Of a stretch of 64,000 nucleotides of DNA, positions 8,363 to 17,445 are shown piece after piece. Numbering within the stretch: position 1 is the first letter of the stretch; every line of letters begins with the position of its first letter. The stretch spans positions 496,001 through 560,000 of the forward strand of contig NZ_JAGIPG010000003.1 in NCBI RefSeq assembly GCF_017877055.1, read 5' to 3'. The notes under the pieces are model-generated. The model saw nothing but the letters and a program-made list of their open reading frames with translations, had not been told where the DNA came from and ran no database searches. Position numbers and translations under genes: made by a program. Origin of the DNA: Neorhizobium galegae (lineage in GTDB: Bacteria > Pseudomonadota > Alphaproteobacteria > Rhizobiales > Rhizobiaceae).

Positions 8363-9272
8363 TTTCCGCGGCCGCCTGGCGGATGGTCTGCATCAGGATC
8401 GACAGTGGCGTGGAGGGACTGGCGTCGGCGCGGATGGTGAGGCCGACCGGGCCGCGGGTCTCGCTGGTTTCGATCGGCAGCGTCGCCAGAATCCCATCCT
8501 CGATGTCGGCGGCGACCACTCCGGCCGAGATGATCCAGATCGCATCGCTCGACCGTACGAAAGCACGGCCGAAGGCGTCCGAGACGGTTTCCACCTGGGT
8601 TGGAATGCTCGCGACGCCGTTGGCGATCAGGAACTGTTCGACTGAAGGCCGGATGATCGAACCACGCGTCGGCATCAGCACCGGGTAGTCGGCGAAACCC
8701 TCGAATATCGATCGCTTGCCGTCGAGCAGAGGGTGCCGGGTACGGACGGCGAACACGACCTGTTCCGAATAGAGATGTTCGAAAGACAGGCCGGTCATCT
8801 TTTCGGGCAACGCCAGACGGCCCACCACGAGGTCGAGCTCGCCGACACGGAGCTGTTCCATCAAAACGGCATTATCTCCCGTCACGATCTTGACGCGGCT
8901 ACCGGTCTTTTCGGCGAGGAACAGCGCCATGGCGCGCGGCATAATGCGGGTGGAAACGGTCGGAAGTGCACCGATTCGGACCGGCGGCGCGGAATCGAAC
9001 AGTTCCTGCGAGACGGAATCCACGCCTTGCCGGAGCGCCGTTAGCGCCGCGCCCGCGTGGCGCAGGAACACCTCGCCATAGCGGGTGATCCGGATGCCGC
9101 GGCCGTCGCGCTCGAACATGGCGACACCCAGCGCCTCTTCGAGCTCGCGTATGGTCTTGGTGACAGCCGGCTGGCTAACATGCAGGATTTCGGCTGCCTT
9201 GACCACGCTTTTCTGGCGCGCGACCTCGACGAATGTATGCAAGTGCCGAAACTTGACTCGGGAATTGATCAA
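8346..9272 (-). CDS. pcaQ: LysR-type activator of the pca operon, PcaQ
   Basis: The protein has 308 residues with an N-terminal winged helix-turn-helix (FRHLHTFVEVARQKSVVKAA, then VSQPAVTKTIRELEE) and a LysR effector domain. The RQKSVVKAAEILHVSQPAVT block and the divergent position before pcaD identify it as PcaQ, which activates pcaDCHGB with beta-carboxy-cis,cis-muconate or gamma-carboxymuconolactone as coinducer in Agrobacterium. The start is one of two nearby TTG codons (9278 or 9272). MINSRVKF from 9272 fits the family better, and AGGG lies ten bases before it. The gene start lies directly beside its operator. Confidence 0.9.
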   Translation of the reverse strand: MINSRVKFRHLHTFVEVARQKSVVKAAEILHVSQPAVTKTIRELEEALGVAMFERDGRGIRITRYGEVFLRHAGAALTALRQGVDSVSQELFDSAPPVRIGALPTVSTRIMPRAMALFLAEKTGSRVKIVTGDNAVLMEQLRVGELDLVVGRLALPEKMTGLSFEHLYSEQVVFAVRTRHPLLDGKRSIFEGFADYPVLMPTRGSIIRPSVEQFLIANGVASIPTQVETVSDAFGRAFVRSSDAIWIISAGVVAADIEDGILATLPIETSETRGPVGLTIRADASPSTPLSILMQTIRQAAAEIMPMR

Positions 9273-9278
9273 GATCAA

Positions 9279-9294
9279 ATAACCCTGTGGTTAG
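9279..9294. promoter_or_regulatory. PcaQ binding site
   Basis: The sequence ATAACCCTGTGGTTAG fits the PcaQ operator ATAACC-N4-GGTTAA described in Sinorhizobium and Agrobacterium, with one mismatch at the last base. It lies 72 bases before the pcaD start and directly at the start of pcaQ, so it can serve both activation of the operon and autoregulation. Confidence 0.8.
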
Positions 9295-9365
9295 GGGATT
9301 ATGCTGAAATATCATTTTACCTAACCGGAAACTAGTGCAATCTATCAAAGCGAGAGGAGGCGCTG

Positions 9366-10160
9366 ATGCAGTTTGTACACATCGACGACATTGTGATCCA
9401 CTACGACATCCAGCGCGCAGGTGACGACAAGCCCGTCCTCGTGTTCATCAATTCGCTCGGAACCGACAGCCGCATCTGGCATCACGAACTGCCGAAGCTT
9501 GCCGGGGACTATACGATCCTCACCTACGACAAGCGCGGCCACGGGCTTTCCGGCCTTGGCAGTCCGCCCTATTCGATCGCTGACCATGCGGCGGATCTCG
9601 CCGGTCTGCTCGATCACCTGCAGCTTAGCCAGGTCATCGTTTGCGGCCTTTCGGTCGGCGGGCTGATTGCTCAGGGGCTGTATGCGACCCGCCCGGACCT
9701 GGTGAAAGCGCTGATCTTCTCTAACACCGCCCATAAGATCGGCACGGGTGAGTCCTGGGCGGCGCGCATTACCGCGGTGGAGACGAACGGCATAGGCAGC
9801 ATTCTCGACGCGATCATGGAGCGGTGGTTCACCGCGCCGTTCCGCAGACCGGAGAATGCCGCCTACCAAGCCTATTGCAACATGCTCGTGCGCCAGCCGA
9901 CCTTCGGCTACAGCGGCACTTGCGCGGCGATCCGCGACGCGGATTTCACCGAGGCCGCGAAGAAGATCGCCGTGCCGGTGCTCTGCATCGTCGGTCGCGA
10001 GGACGGTTCGACGCCGCCCGAAGTCGTCAAATCGCTCGCCGACCTGATCCCCGGCGCACGTTACGAAATCATCGAGGGCGCGGCGCATATCCCCTGCGTC
10101 GAGGCGCCTGCCGCCCATGCCGCGCTGATCCGCGGTTTCATCGAACAACTCGAGGAATAG
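9366..10160 (+). CDS. pcaD: 3-oxoadipate enol-lactonase
   Basis: This is a 264-residue alpha/beta hydrolase. The nucleophile elbow is GLSVGG near residue 98; DKRGHG and the late histidine in GAAHIP complete the typical pattern. It hydrolyses 3-oxoadipate enol-lactone to 3-oxoadipate, the last ring-derived step before CoA activation. It is first in the pcaDCHGB operon, and pcaC follows after four bases. The enzymes for 3-oxoadipate onwards (pcaIJF) are not in this window. Confidence 0.95.
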   Translation: MQFVHIDDIVIHYDIQRAGDDKPVLVFINSLGTDSRIWHHELPKLAGDYTILTYDKRGHGLSGLGSPPYSIADHAADLAGLLDHLQLSQVIVCGLSVGGLIAQGLYATRPDLVKALIFSNTAHKIGTGESWAARITAVETNGIGSILDAIMERWFTAPFRRPENAAYQAYCNMLVRQPTFGYSGTCAAIRDADFTEAAKKIAVPVLCIVGREDGSTPPEVVKSLADLIPGARYEIIEGAAHIPCVEAPAAHAALIRGFIEQLEE

Positions 10161-10164
10161 ATAT

Positions 10165-10581
10165 ATGGCCGATCCTGCCGCGCCATCGCAACGTTACGCT
10201 CAGGGCATGAAGACCCGCCGCTCGGTGCTGGGCGATGCCCATGTGGACCGCGCCCAGGCAAACCAGACGCCGTTCGACGAGCCGTTCCAGGAGATGATCA
10301 CCGAGGGCGCCTGGGGCACGGTCTGGTCGCGACCGAACTGGAGCAAGCGCGAGCGCTCGATGGTGACGATCGCGCTTCTGGCCGCACTCGGCCATCATGA
10401 CGAGGTTGCCATGCATATCCGCGCAACCGCCAATACGGGTGCGACGAAGGACGATATCCGCGAAGCTCTGATGCATGTGGCGATCTATGCCGGCGTTCCG
10501 GCTGCCAACCATGCCTTCAAAATCGCCAAAGCCACTTATGCTGAAATGGACGCGGACAAGGCCGCGGGAGAGCAAAAATGA
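10165..10581 (+). CDS. pcaC: 4-carboxymuconolactone decarboxylase
   Basis: This 138-residue protein is of the AhpD/CMD fold, with [20 protein letters not shown] near residues 55-74 and [22 protein letters not shown] near residues 93-114. It decarboxylates gamma-carboxymuconolactone to 3-oxoadipate enol-lactone. The length is normal for single-domain PcaC. Its stop overlaps the start of pcaH by four bases, indicating translational coupling. Confidence 0.95.
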   Translation: MADPAAPSQRYAQGMKTRRSVLGDAHVDRAQANQTPFDEPFQEMITEGAWGTVWSRPNWSKRERSMVTIALLAALGHHDEVAMHIRATANTGATKDDIREALMHVAIYAGVPAANHAFKIAKATYAEMDADKAAGEQK

Positions 10582-11318
10582 AAAACACACCCCCAGAAAC
10601 GACACCCTTCTTCGCCCGTGACAGGGATTGGCATCCGCCGGCATTCACGCCGGGCTACAAGACCTCGGTGCTGCGCTCGCCCCAACGCGCGCTGATTTCG
10701 CTCGAAGGCACCAAGAGCGAGATCACCGGCCCGGTCTTCGGCCATAACATCCTCGGCGAGTTCGACAACGACCTGATCGTCAATTACGCCAAGCCCGGCG
10801 AAATGGCGCTCGGCGAACGCATCCTCGTCTACGGGCGCGTCATCGACGAGCGCGGCCATGGCGTTCCGGGCGCATTGGTGGAATTCTGGCAGGCCAATGC
10901 CGGCGGCCGCTACCGTCATAAGAAGGAAACCTATCTCGCGCCGCTCGACCCGAACTTCGGCGGTTTCGGCCGCACGATCACCGACGAGAACGGCGGTTAC
11001 GCCTTCAAGACCATCAAGCCCGGCCCGTATCCGTGGCCGAACGGCGTCAACGACTGGCGCCCGGCGCATATTCACTTCTCGGTCTTCGGCCACGGCTTTG
11101 CCCAGCGCCTGATCACCCAGATGTATTTCGAGGGCGATCCGATGATCTGGATTTGTCCCATCGTGAAGACCATCCCGGATGAGAACGCGATCAAGGGCCT
11201 GATCGCCGCGCTCGACATGCAGAACACCATCCCGCACGACATGCGGGCCTATAAATTCGATATCGTCCTGCGCGGCCGCCGCTCGACATTCTTCGAGAAC
11301 CGTAAAGAGGGCAACTGA
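10578..11318 (+). CDS. pcaH: Protocatechuate 3,4-dioxygenase beta subunit
   Basis: The protein has 246 residues. It carries the non-haem Fe(III) ligands of the intradiol dioxygenases: tyrosine in GGRYRH, tyrosine in GPYPW, and the two histidines of RPAHIHFS. This subunit holds the iron and, with PcaG, opens the ring of protocatechuate to 3-carboxy-cis,cis-muconate. It overlaps pcaC by four bases and pcaG starts one base after its stop. Confidence 0.95.
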   Translation: MKNTPPETTPFFARDRDWHPPAFTPGYKTSVLRSPQRALISLEGTKSEITGPVFGHNILGEFDNDLIVNYAKPGEMALGERILVYGRVIDERGHGVPGALVEFWQANAGGRYRHKKETYLAPLDPNFGGFGRTITDENGGYAFKTIKPGPYPWPNGVNDWRPAHIHFSVFGHGFAQRLITQMYFEGDPMIWICPIVKTIPDENAIKGLIAALDMQNTIPHDMRAYKFDIVLRGRRSTFFENRKEGN

Positions 11319-11319
11319 G

Positions 11320-11937
11320 ATGGTCCAGCCGCTCACCTATTTCAAGGAATCCGCTTCGCAGACCGCGGGTCCGTATGTCCATATCGGCTGCACGCCGAAT
11401 TTCTCCGGCATTACCGGCGTCTACGACACCGATCTCGGCTCCGGCTCGATGGTCAATGACCAGACGCGCGGCGAACGCATCACCATCCGCGGCTTCATCT
11501 ATGACGGCACGATGACGCCGCTCAAGGATGCGATGATCGAGATCTGGCAGGCGGATGCCGACGGCTTTTACAACAGCCCGTCGGAAACGCGTGGCAAGGC
11601 CGACCCGAACTTCTTCGGCTGGGCCCGTCAGCCGGGCGACATGGCGACCGGCGAATTCGCCTTCGAAACGATCAAACCCGGCAAGGTGCCATTCCGCGAC
11701 GGCCGCCTGATGGCACCGCACGTCACCTTCTGGGTCGTCGCCCGGGGCATCAATCTGGGCCTCAACACCCGCATGTACTTTTCCGACGAGGAAGAGGCCA
11801 ATGCGGTGGATCCGATCCTGTCGCGCATCGAGCACCGGGTTCGCGTTCCCACCCTGATCGGCAAGCGTGAGGGTAATACCGTCACCTTCAACATCTATCT
11901 TCAGGGCGAAAACGAAACCATATTCTTCGATATCTAG
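11320..11937 (+). CDS. pcaG: Protocatechuate 3,4-dioxygenase alpha subunit
   Basis: The 205-residue protein shares the intradiol fold with PcaH (IEIWQADADGFY near residue 67, GEFAFETIKPG near residue 108) but lacks the paired iron-binding histidines, as expected for the alpha subunit. It forms part of the substrate pocket in the alpha-beta complex. It lies immediately after pcaH, and pcaB follows after a 33-base gap. Confidence 0.95.
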   Translation: MVQPLTYFKESASQTAGPYVHIGCTPNFSGITGVYDTDLGSGSMVNDQTRGERITIRGFIYDGTMTPLKDAMIEIWQADADGFYNSPSETRGKADPNFFGWARQPGDMATGEFAFETIKPGKVPFRDGRLMAPHVTFWVVARGINLGLNTRMYFSDEEEANAVDPILSRIEHRVRVPTLIGKREGNTVTFNIYLQGENETIFFDI

Positions 11938-11970
11938 GATCGAAGAATCAGGGTTCGCCCAGGAGTAGAT

Positions 11971-13041
11971 ATGAGCGTCTCGGCTTTCGAGCATCCATTC
12001 CTGTCCGGTCTCGTCGGTGACGACGAGACCGGACAGCTGTTTTCAGTAAAAGCCGAGATCGAGGCGATGCTGGCCTTCGAAACGGGGCTTGCCAAGGCCG
12101 AGGCGTCCTGTGGCATCATCACGGCCGAGACTGCGGAGCGCATTTCCGCAGCCTTGACAGCATTTGAACCGGACATGGCCGAGTTGCGAAGCGGAACCGC
12201 GCGCGACGGCGTCGTTGTCGCCGAACTCGTCAAGCAGCTTCGCGATGCCGTCAAACAGCAGGCGGGCGGCGGCGAGGCCGCCAAGCACGTGCATTTCGGC
12301 GCCACCAGCCAGGATGTCATCGACACGGCGCTGGTGATCCGCCTGAAGCAGGCCTGCTCTTTGTTCATCGAGCGGCTCGCGGTCCTCGAAAAGGCTTTCG
12401 AAGACATCGATCGGGCGTTCGGCAGCCGGCGGCTGATGGGCCATACCCGCATGCAGGCGGCGATCCCGATCACGGTTTCGGACCGTATCCGCGCCTGGAA
12501 AGAACCGTTGACCCGGCATCGCCAGCGGCTGGATATTTTTTCCGAGACCGGTTTCGCCGTGCAATTCGGCGGCGCTGCCGGCAGCCTCGAAAAATTCGGC
12601 GACAAGGCCGCCGAAGTGCGCAAGGCTCTGGCCTGGGAACTGTTCCTTTCCGACGCACCGCAATGGCAGAGCCAGCGCGACCGGCTGGCGGAATTCGCGA
12701 ACATCCTCGCACTGATCTCCGGCTCGCTCGGCAAACTCGGCCAGGACGTGGCACTTCTCGCCCTGATGGGCGGGGAGATGGAACTTTCGGGCGGCGGCAG
12801 CTCCTCCGCCATGGCCCACAAGCAGAACCCGGTGGCCGCCGAAGTGCTGGTGTCGCTCGCGCGCTTCAACGCGGTGCAGCTTTCCGGCATGCAGCAATCG
12901 ATGGTGCATGAACAGGAACGCTCAGGTGCGGCCTGGACGCTCGAATGGCTCGTCCTGCCTTCCATGGTGGTCGCGACCGGCGCCGCACTACGGCTCGCAG
13001 CGGAGCTTGCCGGCAACGTTAGGTCGCTGGGCAAGGGCTGA
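11971..13041 (+). CDS. pcaB: 3-carboxy-cis,cis-muconate cycloisomerase
   Basis: The protein has 356 residues and belongs to the fumarase/aspartase superfamily. It shows HFGATSQDVIDTA near residue 109 and the signature GGGSSSAMAHKQNP near residue 272. It converts 3-carboxy-cis,cis-muconate to gamma-carboxymuconolactone. The length is that of the short alphaproteobacterial PcaB rather than the roughly 450-residue Pseudomonas type. It is the last gene of the pca operon. Confidence 0.95.
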   Translation: MSVSAFEHPFLSGLVGDDETGQLFSVKAEIEAMLAFETGLAKAEASCGIITAETAERISAALTAFEPDMAELRSGTARDGVVVAELVKQLRDAVKQQAGGGEAAKHVHFGATSQDVIDTALVIRLKQACSLFIERLAVLEKAFEDIDRAFGSRRLMGHTRMQAAIPITVSDRIRAWKEPLTRHRQRLDIFSETGFAVQFGGAAGSLEKFGDKAAEVRKALAWELFLSDAPQWQSQRDRLAEFANILALISGSLGKLGQDVALLALMGGEMELSGGGSSSAMAHKQNPVAAEVLVSLARFNAVQLSGMQQSMVHEQERSGAAWTLEWLVLPSMVVATGAALRLAAELAGNVRSLGKG

Positions 13042-13116
13042 TCGCATCTGCATCGAAGGACGGGAAAGCCTAGCATATTTTCGAAGAAAGATACTAGACT
13101 TGCTCCGGAGGTCCTG

Positions 13117-13248
13117 ATGATCCTTTCATCCATGACCACCGCCTCCTTCAATCAGAACCTGAGCAAAGCGCGTCAGGCGGCGAACGAGAATCCGCTGGTC
13201 ATCACCGATCACGGCAAGCCGACGCATGTCCTGCTGCGCCGGACCGGA
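13117..13248 (+). pseudogene. Phd/YefM-type antitoxin remnant (N-terminal half)
   Basis: The first 44 codons read as a type II antitoxin of the Phd/VapB kind: SFNQNLSKARQAANENPLVITDHGKPTHVLLRR. The family similarity stops at residue 44, exactly where the stop codon of the convergent VOC gene begins. The reading frame then continues as meaningless antisense to that gene, and no toxin gene follows. The ribosome site (GGAGG, five bases before the ATG) and an upstream inverted repeat, CTAGCAT at 13070 with ATACTAG ending at 13097, resemble an intact autoregulated antitoxin promoter. The gene has evidently lost its 3' half and its partner. Confidence 0.7.
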
Positions 13249-13629
13249 TCACTCCGTGATCTCCACCGGATTACCGTCGGGGTCGGATATCACCGCCTCG
13301 TAAAACCCGTCGCCGGTCATGCGGGCCGGGGAAACGAGGATGCCCATGGCCGCCGCCTTGGTCGCCATGTCGTCGACCGCCTTCCGGTTGCCGAGCGAGA
13401 TCGCCATATGCGCGTAACCGGCCCGTTCGCGTGGCGTTTCCGGCGCGATCCAGGGGCCGCTCATGATCTCGATCGTCGCTCCTTCGGAAAGGGTGACGAA
13501 TTTCGAGGAGAAGCCGGCGCGCCGGTGGCTCTCATAGAGCGGGCTGGCGGTGGCGCCGAACATGTCCTCGAAGAACGCGACGAGCCTGTCGAGTTCAGTC
13601 GTCCAAAGCGCGACATGGGCAAGTTTCAT
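13249..13629 (-). CDS. VOC family (glyoxalase/dioxygenase-like) protein
   Basis: This 126-residue protein has the vicinal oxygen chelate fold: LAHVALWTTELDRLVAFFED at the start, FVTLSEGATIEIM in the middle and VISDPDGNPVEITE at the end. His6, Glu53 and the late glutamate are candidate metal ligands, as in lactoylglutathione lyase, but the substrate is unknown. The start is ATG 13629, preceded by GGGAGATGGATC; an upstream extension of 18 codons has no family character. Its stop abuts the truncated antitoxin. Confidence 0.8.
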   Translation of the reverse strand: MKLAHVALWTTELDRLVAFFEDMFGATASPLYESHRRAGFSSKFVTLSEGATIEIMSGPWIAPETPRERAGYAHMAISLGNRKAVDDMATKAAAMGILVSPARMTGDGFYEAVISDPDGNPVEITE

Positions 13630-13833
13630 GATCCATCTCCCTGATGCTGTCCGGTTGGAATGGCGGGCGGCTGTTCGATGCAAGCAACTTCATTTCCAGG
13701 CGGACGGACCGCCGCCTGTGCCATTCCTTGTCGGCTGCTGTTAAGCATATCCTCAGCATTTTACGTAATCCTTAAATATAGAAGGCCAAGCGGATTTGGC
13801 CGTTACCTCGAATTCAGCAACGGGACCCTGTCG

Positions 13834-15645
13834 ATGACTATTAAATTCAAGCTCGTCGCCAGCGTTGTCGGCCTTGCGCTTGCACTTGCGGCCACCACGA
13901 CAGTCGCATTCATCGGAATGGACACGCTGTCGGCCCGCACTCGCATGATCGTCGAAGATCGGGTCGAGCCTATGGCACAGATCAAGACGGTCTCCGACGC
14001 CTATGCGGTCACCATCGTCGACACCGCTCACAAGACACGCAGCGGCGCATTCGGCTGGGAACTCGGCGAGCAGACTGTTCGCGTAGCGCTCGCCACCGCC
14101 AACCGCGAATGGGCGACCTACCAAGCGACCTACCTGACTGATCAGGAAAAAAGCCTTGTCCAGCGTTACCTTAGCGCGCGTACCGAAAGCACCAAGGCGG
14201 TCGACGAGCTTCTGGCGATCATGGGCAAGCGCGATCAGGCGGCTCTCGATACTTATGTGACGAAGCGGCTCTACCCGGCTATCGAACCGCTTGCCGAACC
14301 GCTGAACGCGCTGACCAAGCTGCAGCTCGATGTCGCGCACAAGAGCTACGAGGATGCCTTGAAGGACAAGGCCAATCTCTCCGTTTGGATGACGGTGATC
14401 GGCATCATCTCGCTGATCGTGGTTGGCTTCTCGATCCGAGTCGTGCTGTCAGGCGTTGTCGGACCACTGCAACGCCTGCAGGATTGCATGCGACGCCTGG
14501 CCGGCGGCGAACTGACGCTGACTATTTTCGGCGTGGACCGCAAGGACGAGGTCGGCGGGATGGCAGCCGCCGTGGAGATATTCCGCCAGGCGGCAATCGA
14601 CAACAAACGGCTGGAAGACGAGGCGATCGAAGCCCGCAACCGGTCGGAAGCGGAGCGCATCGCCGCGCAGGAAAAGGCCGAAGCCGATGCATCCCAACGG
14701 CTCCGCATCGCGACATCGGGTCTTGGCGGTGGCCTGCGCCGGCTCGCTGCAGGCGATCTCTCCTTCCAGCTTGACGAAGCCTTCTCGGCGGATTTCGAAG
14801 CTCTGCGCCACGACTTCAACACCTCGATCGCCCAACTCGCCAGCACCTTGACGCAGATCGCCGGCAGCGCCGAGGCAATCGATGGCGGGACCCAGGAAAT
14901 CAGCCAGTCCGCCAGCGACCTGTCACGACGCTCCGAGCAGCAGGCCTCTTCGCTCGAAGAGACGGCGGCAGCGCTCGATCAGATCACCGCGAATGTCAGT
15001 TCCGCCTCCAAGAAGGCCGACGAGACACGCAAGATCGCCGCGGAAGCCAATTCGTCCGCGGCTCGTTCCGGCGAAGTTGTGGCCAATGCCGTGGAAGCGA
15101 TGCGCCGCATCGAGGAAAGCTCCAACCAGATCTCCAACATCATCGGGGTCATCGACGAGATTGCCTTCCAGACCAACCTCCTGGCCCTCAATGCCGGCGT
15201 CGAGGCGGCGCGGGCCGGCGAGGCAGGCAAGGGCTTTGCGGTCGTCGCGCAGGAAGTGCGGGAACTCGCTCAGCGTTCGGCCAACGCGGCGAAGGAAATC
15301 AAGTCGCTGATCCAGAACTCGACCGTAGAAGTTGGCCACGGCGTGAAATATGTCCGCGACGCTGGCGAATCGCTGAAGTCGATCGAGGGCTATATCGTCA
15401 CCATTAATAGCCACGTGGACGATATCGCCCGCTCGGCCCGCGAACAGTCGACCGGGCTTTCGGAGATCAATTCGGCCGTCAACCAGATGGACCAGGTGAC
15501 CCAGCAGAATGCCGCAATGGTCGAGGAGACGACGGCGGCGAGCTCCGGTCTTGCCGACGAGGCCTCGAAGCTGCGCCAGATGGTCGGCCGGTTCCAGCTC
15601 GGCGCCGGCTCCTCCCAGGCCCAGCGTCACCGCCGGGCCGCTTGA
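13834..15645 (+). CDS. Methyl-accepting chemotaxis protein
   Basis: The 603-residue protein starts with a membrane segment at about residues 7-27. A periplasmic helical sensor domain of about 160 residues follows, then a second membrane segment near residues 187-210 and a HAMP linker. The C-terminal signalling domain contains the highly conserved hairpin tip [20 protein letters not shown] near residues 441-460. The C-terminus ends [12 protein letters not shown] and lacks the NWETF-type CheR/CheB pentapeptide, so adaptation probably depends on other receptors. The start chosen is ATG 13834 (MTIKFKL), because the longer frame upstream has no signal-like character. The ligand is unknown. Confidence 0.9.
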   Translation: MTIKFKLVASVVGLALALAATTTVAFIGMDTLSARTRMIVEDRVEPMAQIKTVSDAYAVTIVDTAHKTRSGAFGWELGEQTVRVALATANREWATYQATYLTDQEKSLVQRYLSARTESTKAVDELLAIMGKRDQAALDTYVTKRLYPAIEPLAEPLNALTKLQLDVAHKSYEDALKDKANLSVWMTVIGIISLIVVGFSIRVVLSGVVGPLQRLQDCMRRLAGGELTLTIFGVDRKDEVGGMAAAVEIFRQAAIDNKRLEDEAIEARNRSEAERIAAQEKAEADASQRLRIATSGLGGGLRRLAAGDLSFQLDEAFSADFEALRHDFNTSIAQLASTLTQIAGSAEAIDGGTQEISQSASDLSRRSEQQASSLEETAAALDQITANVSSASKKADETRKIAAEANSSAARSGEVVANAVEAMRRIEESSNQISNIIGVIDEIAFQTNLLALNAGVEAARAGEAGKGFAVVAQEVRELAQRSANAAKEIKSLIQNSTVEVGHGVKYVRDAGESLKSIEGYIVTINSHVDDIARSAREQSTGLSEINSAVNQMDQVTQQNAAMVEETTAASSGLADEASKLRQMVGRFQLGAGSSQAQRHRRAA

Positions 15646-15771
15646 TACGACGGTACGTTCACTTTGGCGGCCTGAACCAGGTTCATTCAGATGCCGGGCA
15701 ACGGTTTCAGGCATTTCTAGCGGCGCGAGGGCCGAACTGATAAGCCGTCGGAAGGCAATGGAGAGGGCTGG

Positions 15772-16278
15772 ATGGCTGCGGGTGTTGGGCAGGAGCTTTG
15801 GGATTTCGCAGTCGGGCTTTATGGCGCGCCCGATGTCGGCGATGCCTGCCTGGTGCTTCAGGATGAAAGTGGCGTGGATGTACCGGTGCTGTTATTTTCC
15901 GCCTGGCTCGCCAGCAATTCCGTGGCGCTTTCGCCAGCCGATATTGCCCGTCTCGACGGCCTCGTGGCCGGCTGGCGCAATGAGGTGGTCAAACCGCTGC
16001 GTGCTGTGCGCCGGCGGTTGAAGAGCGGGCCGCATCCGGCACCCACCAAAGAGACGGAAATGCTGCGCAACGGCGTGAAGGGTGCCGAGCTCAATTCGGA
16101 AAGGATCGAGCTGGCGGTGTTGGAGACCGAAGGGCGGGCGCTATTGGGCGCCGATGGATCAACGGGCGATGCAACTGGCAACCTCAGAAGTGTCGTAAGG
16201 TTTTTCCGTGGGGCGGAGCCGGATGAGCGGACTGCCACCGCGCTGGCCGTGATCGAAAACGCCCTCGCTGCTTTTTAG
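15772..16278 (+). CDS. TIGR02444 family protein
   Basis: This 168-residue soluble protein begins LWDFAVGLYGAPDVGDACLVLQD after nine residues, the hallmark of the TIGR02444 family, which has no known function. The second half is charged and probably helical. It converges with ubiX, 22 bases separating the stops. The 126 bases between the chemoreceptor gene and this start contain a short TGAACC/GGTTCA palindrome but no recognisable gene. Confidence 0.8.
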   Translation: MAAGVGQELWDFAVGLYGAPDVGDACLVLQDESGVDVPVLLFSAWLASNSVALSPADIARLDGLVAGWRNEVVKPLRAVRRRLKSGPHPAPTKETEMLRNGVKGAELNSERIELAVLETEGRALLGADGSTGDATGNLRSVVRFFRGAEPDERTATALAVIENALAAF

Positions 16279-16300
16279 GATCGACATCCGGAGCACCAGA

Positions 16301-16885
16301 TCAGTGCTGGCCGGGTGAGCCAGGGCCATCCTTCCAGCGCTTGACCATCGGCAGGTGGATATCGAAGAGATCAAGCGCCCGGCCGACGGTCTGGGTCACC
16401 ATCTCGTCCAGTGAATTAGGCTTCGAATAGAAGGCGGGCACAGGCGGCATGACGATTGCCCCGTTGCGGGTCGCCTGGTCCATCAGCGCGATATGGCCGG
16501 CATGCAGCGGCGTTTCGCGAAACAAGAGCACGACACGCCGGCGTTCCTTCAGGCAGACGTCGGCCGCGCGCACGATCAGCTCGTCATTGTAGCAGTTGGC
16601 GATGCCGCTCAGCGTCTTCACCGAACAGGGTGCGACAAGCATGCCGGCGGTGCGGAACGAGCCGGAGGAGAGCGCCGCGCCGATATCCTTGTGATTATAG
16701 AGCACGTCAGCCAGGCTCTTGATCTCTTCGGCACTCATGTCGATTTCGTCGATCGCCGTGCGGAAAGCGGAGGGCGAGATCACCGCATGGGTCTCGACAT
16801 CCTCGACTTCCTTCAAAAGCTGCAGGGCGCGAACGCCATAGACGACACCGGAAGCTCCAGTGATGGCGATGATAATGCGGCGCAT
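16301..16885 (-). CDS. ubiX: Flavin prenyltransferase UbiX
   Basis: The protein has 194 residues. It shows IIIAITGASGVVYGVRALQ at the start (FMN-binding loop), CSVKTLSGIANCYNDELIVRAADV near residue 92 and RRVVLLFRETPLH near residue 120, all typical of UbiX/Pad1. It attaches a dimethylallyl unit to FMN to make the prenyl-FMN cofactor of UbiD-type decarboxylases. No ubiD gene is present in the window. The start is ATG 16885; upstream the same frame contains an unrelated regulator fragment, described separately. Confidence 0.9.
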   Translation of the reverse strand: MRRIIIAITGASGVVYGVRALQLLKEVEDVETHAVISPSAFRTAIDEIDMSAEEIKSLADVLYNHKDIGAALSSGSFRTAGMLVAPCSVKTLSGIANCYNDELIVRAADVCLKERRRVVLLFRETPLHAGHIALMDQATRNGAIVMPPVPAFYSKPNSLDEMVTQTVGRALDLFDIHLPMVKRWKDGPGSPGQH

Positions 16886-16993
16886 GGGACTTTTTTCCCT
16901 GAACAATGTATCGCGACGCCTTAGCGCCACTTTCCGATGGGCGCAATGTGCCGCTCGTCGGATTGCTCGCATGTTTTCGGTAGCGGCCCCTCC

Positions 16994-17090
16994 TACCAGC
17001 CGGGTGCCGGGCTTGAGCGCGCCGGTTTGGATCGCCCGCCGCATGGAGTTCATGATCTCGTTGTGCGCAAGAATGCCGGCGCGTGGACGG
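16994..17090 (-). pseudogene. GntR-type regulator fragment (DNA-binding helix only)
   Basis: Read leftwards, this stretch encodes ILAHNEIMNSMRRAIQTGAL followed by KPGTRLV, the opening helix and beta-turn of GntR winged helix domains. The expected recognition helix (xxSRTPVREAL) is absent and the frame continues with arginine-rich noise into ubiX. No start codon with a ribosome site precedes it. I read it as the remains of a GntR regulator cut by deletions on both sides. The match is short, so this is tentative. Confidence 0.4.
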
Positions 17091-17121
17091 GCGGACCAGG
17101 CGATGCTGTGATCGGAACAGG

Positions 17122-17425
17122 GGTTCGTGGCGGATTGATTCCACGGCGAAAAAAATTCGCCGACGAGTTCTTCGAAAAGCTTGCGGCGCGGGCCGTGATG
17201 GTTGATCATGCGGCCGATGCCGGAGTAGCGGAGGCTATTGCGACGGCGGCGGTTGCCGCGCCAGTCATGTCAGCTGCACCATCGGCACCCATTTCCCCCG
17301 CGGCTCCAGAAGCTGCCGGACCGTCTGTCGCGTCTGCGGCGCCGGCCGTGCAGCCTTCCAGCCGTATGTCCTATGTCGTCGCCGGTCTCGTCGCTGTCAT
17401 TGCCATCGCAGCGCTCGCCGCCTGA
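17122..17425 (+). pseudogene. CoxG-like (SRPBCC) C-terminal remnant
   Basis: Just before the molybdenum hydroxylase genes, one frame reads IDSTAKK and the next frame reads KFADEFFEKLAA. Together these give the end of a CoxG protein (normally SRLIDSTAKKLADEFF), broken by one extra base in the A7 run near 17150. The rest, rich in alanine and proline and ending in one membrane helix ([18 protein letters not shown]), is the usual CoxG tail. The N-terminal 130 or so residues are missing. CoxG proteins anchor or mature CO-dehydrogenase-type enzymes at the membrane, which fits the next two genes. Confidence 0.5.
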
Positions 17426-17445
17426 GTTTTAAAGAGGAGGGGCCT

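Noticed and set aside
13249-13644. Continuation of the antitoxin frame to 175 codons
   Set aside because: Beyond residue 44 the frame is antisense to the VOC gene. Only the first 44 codons resemble an antitoxin.
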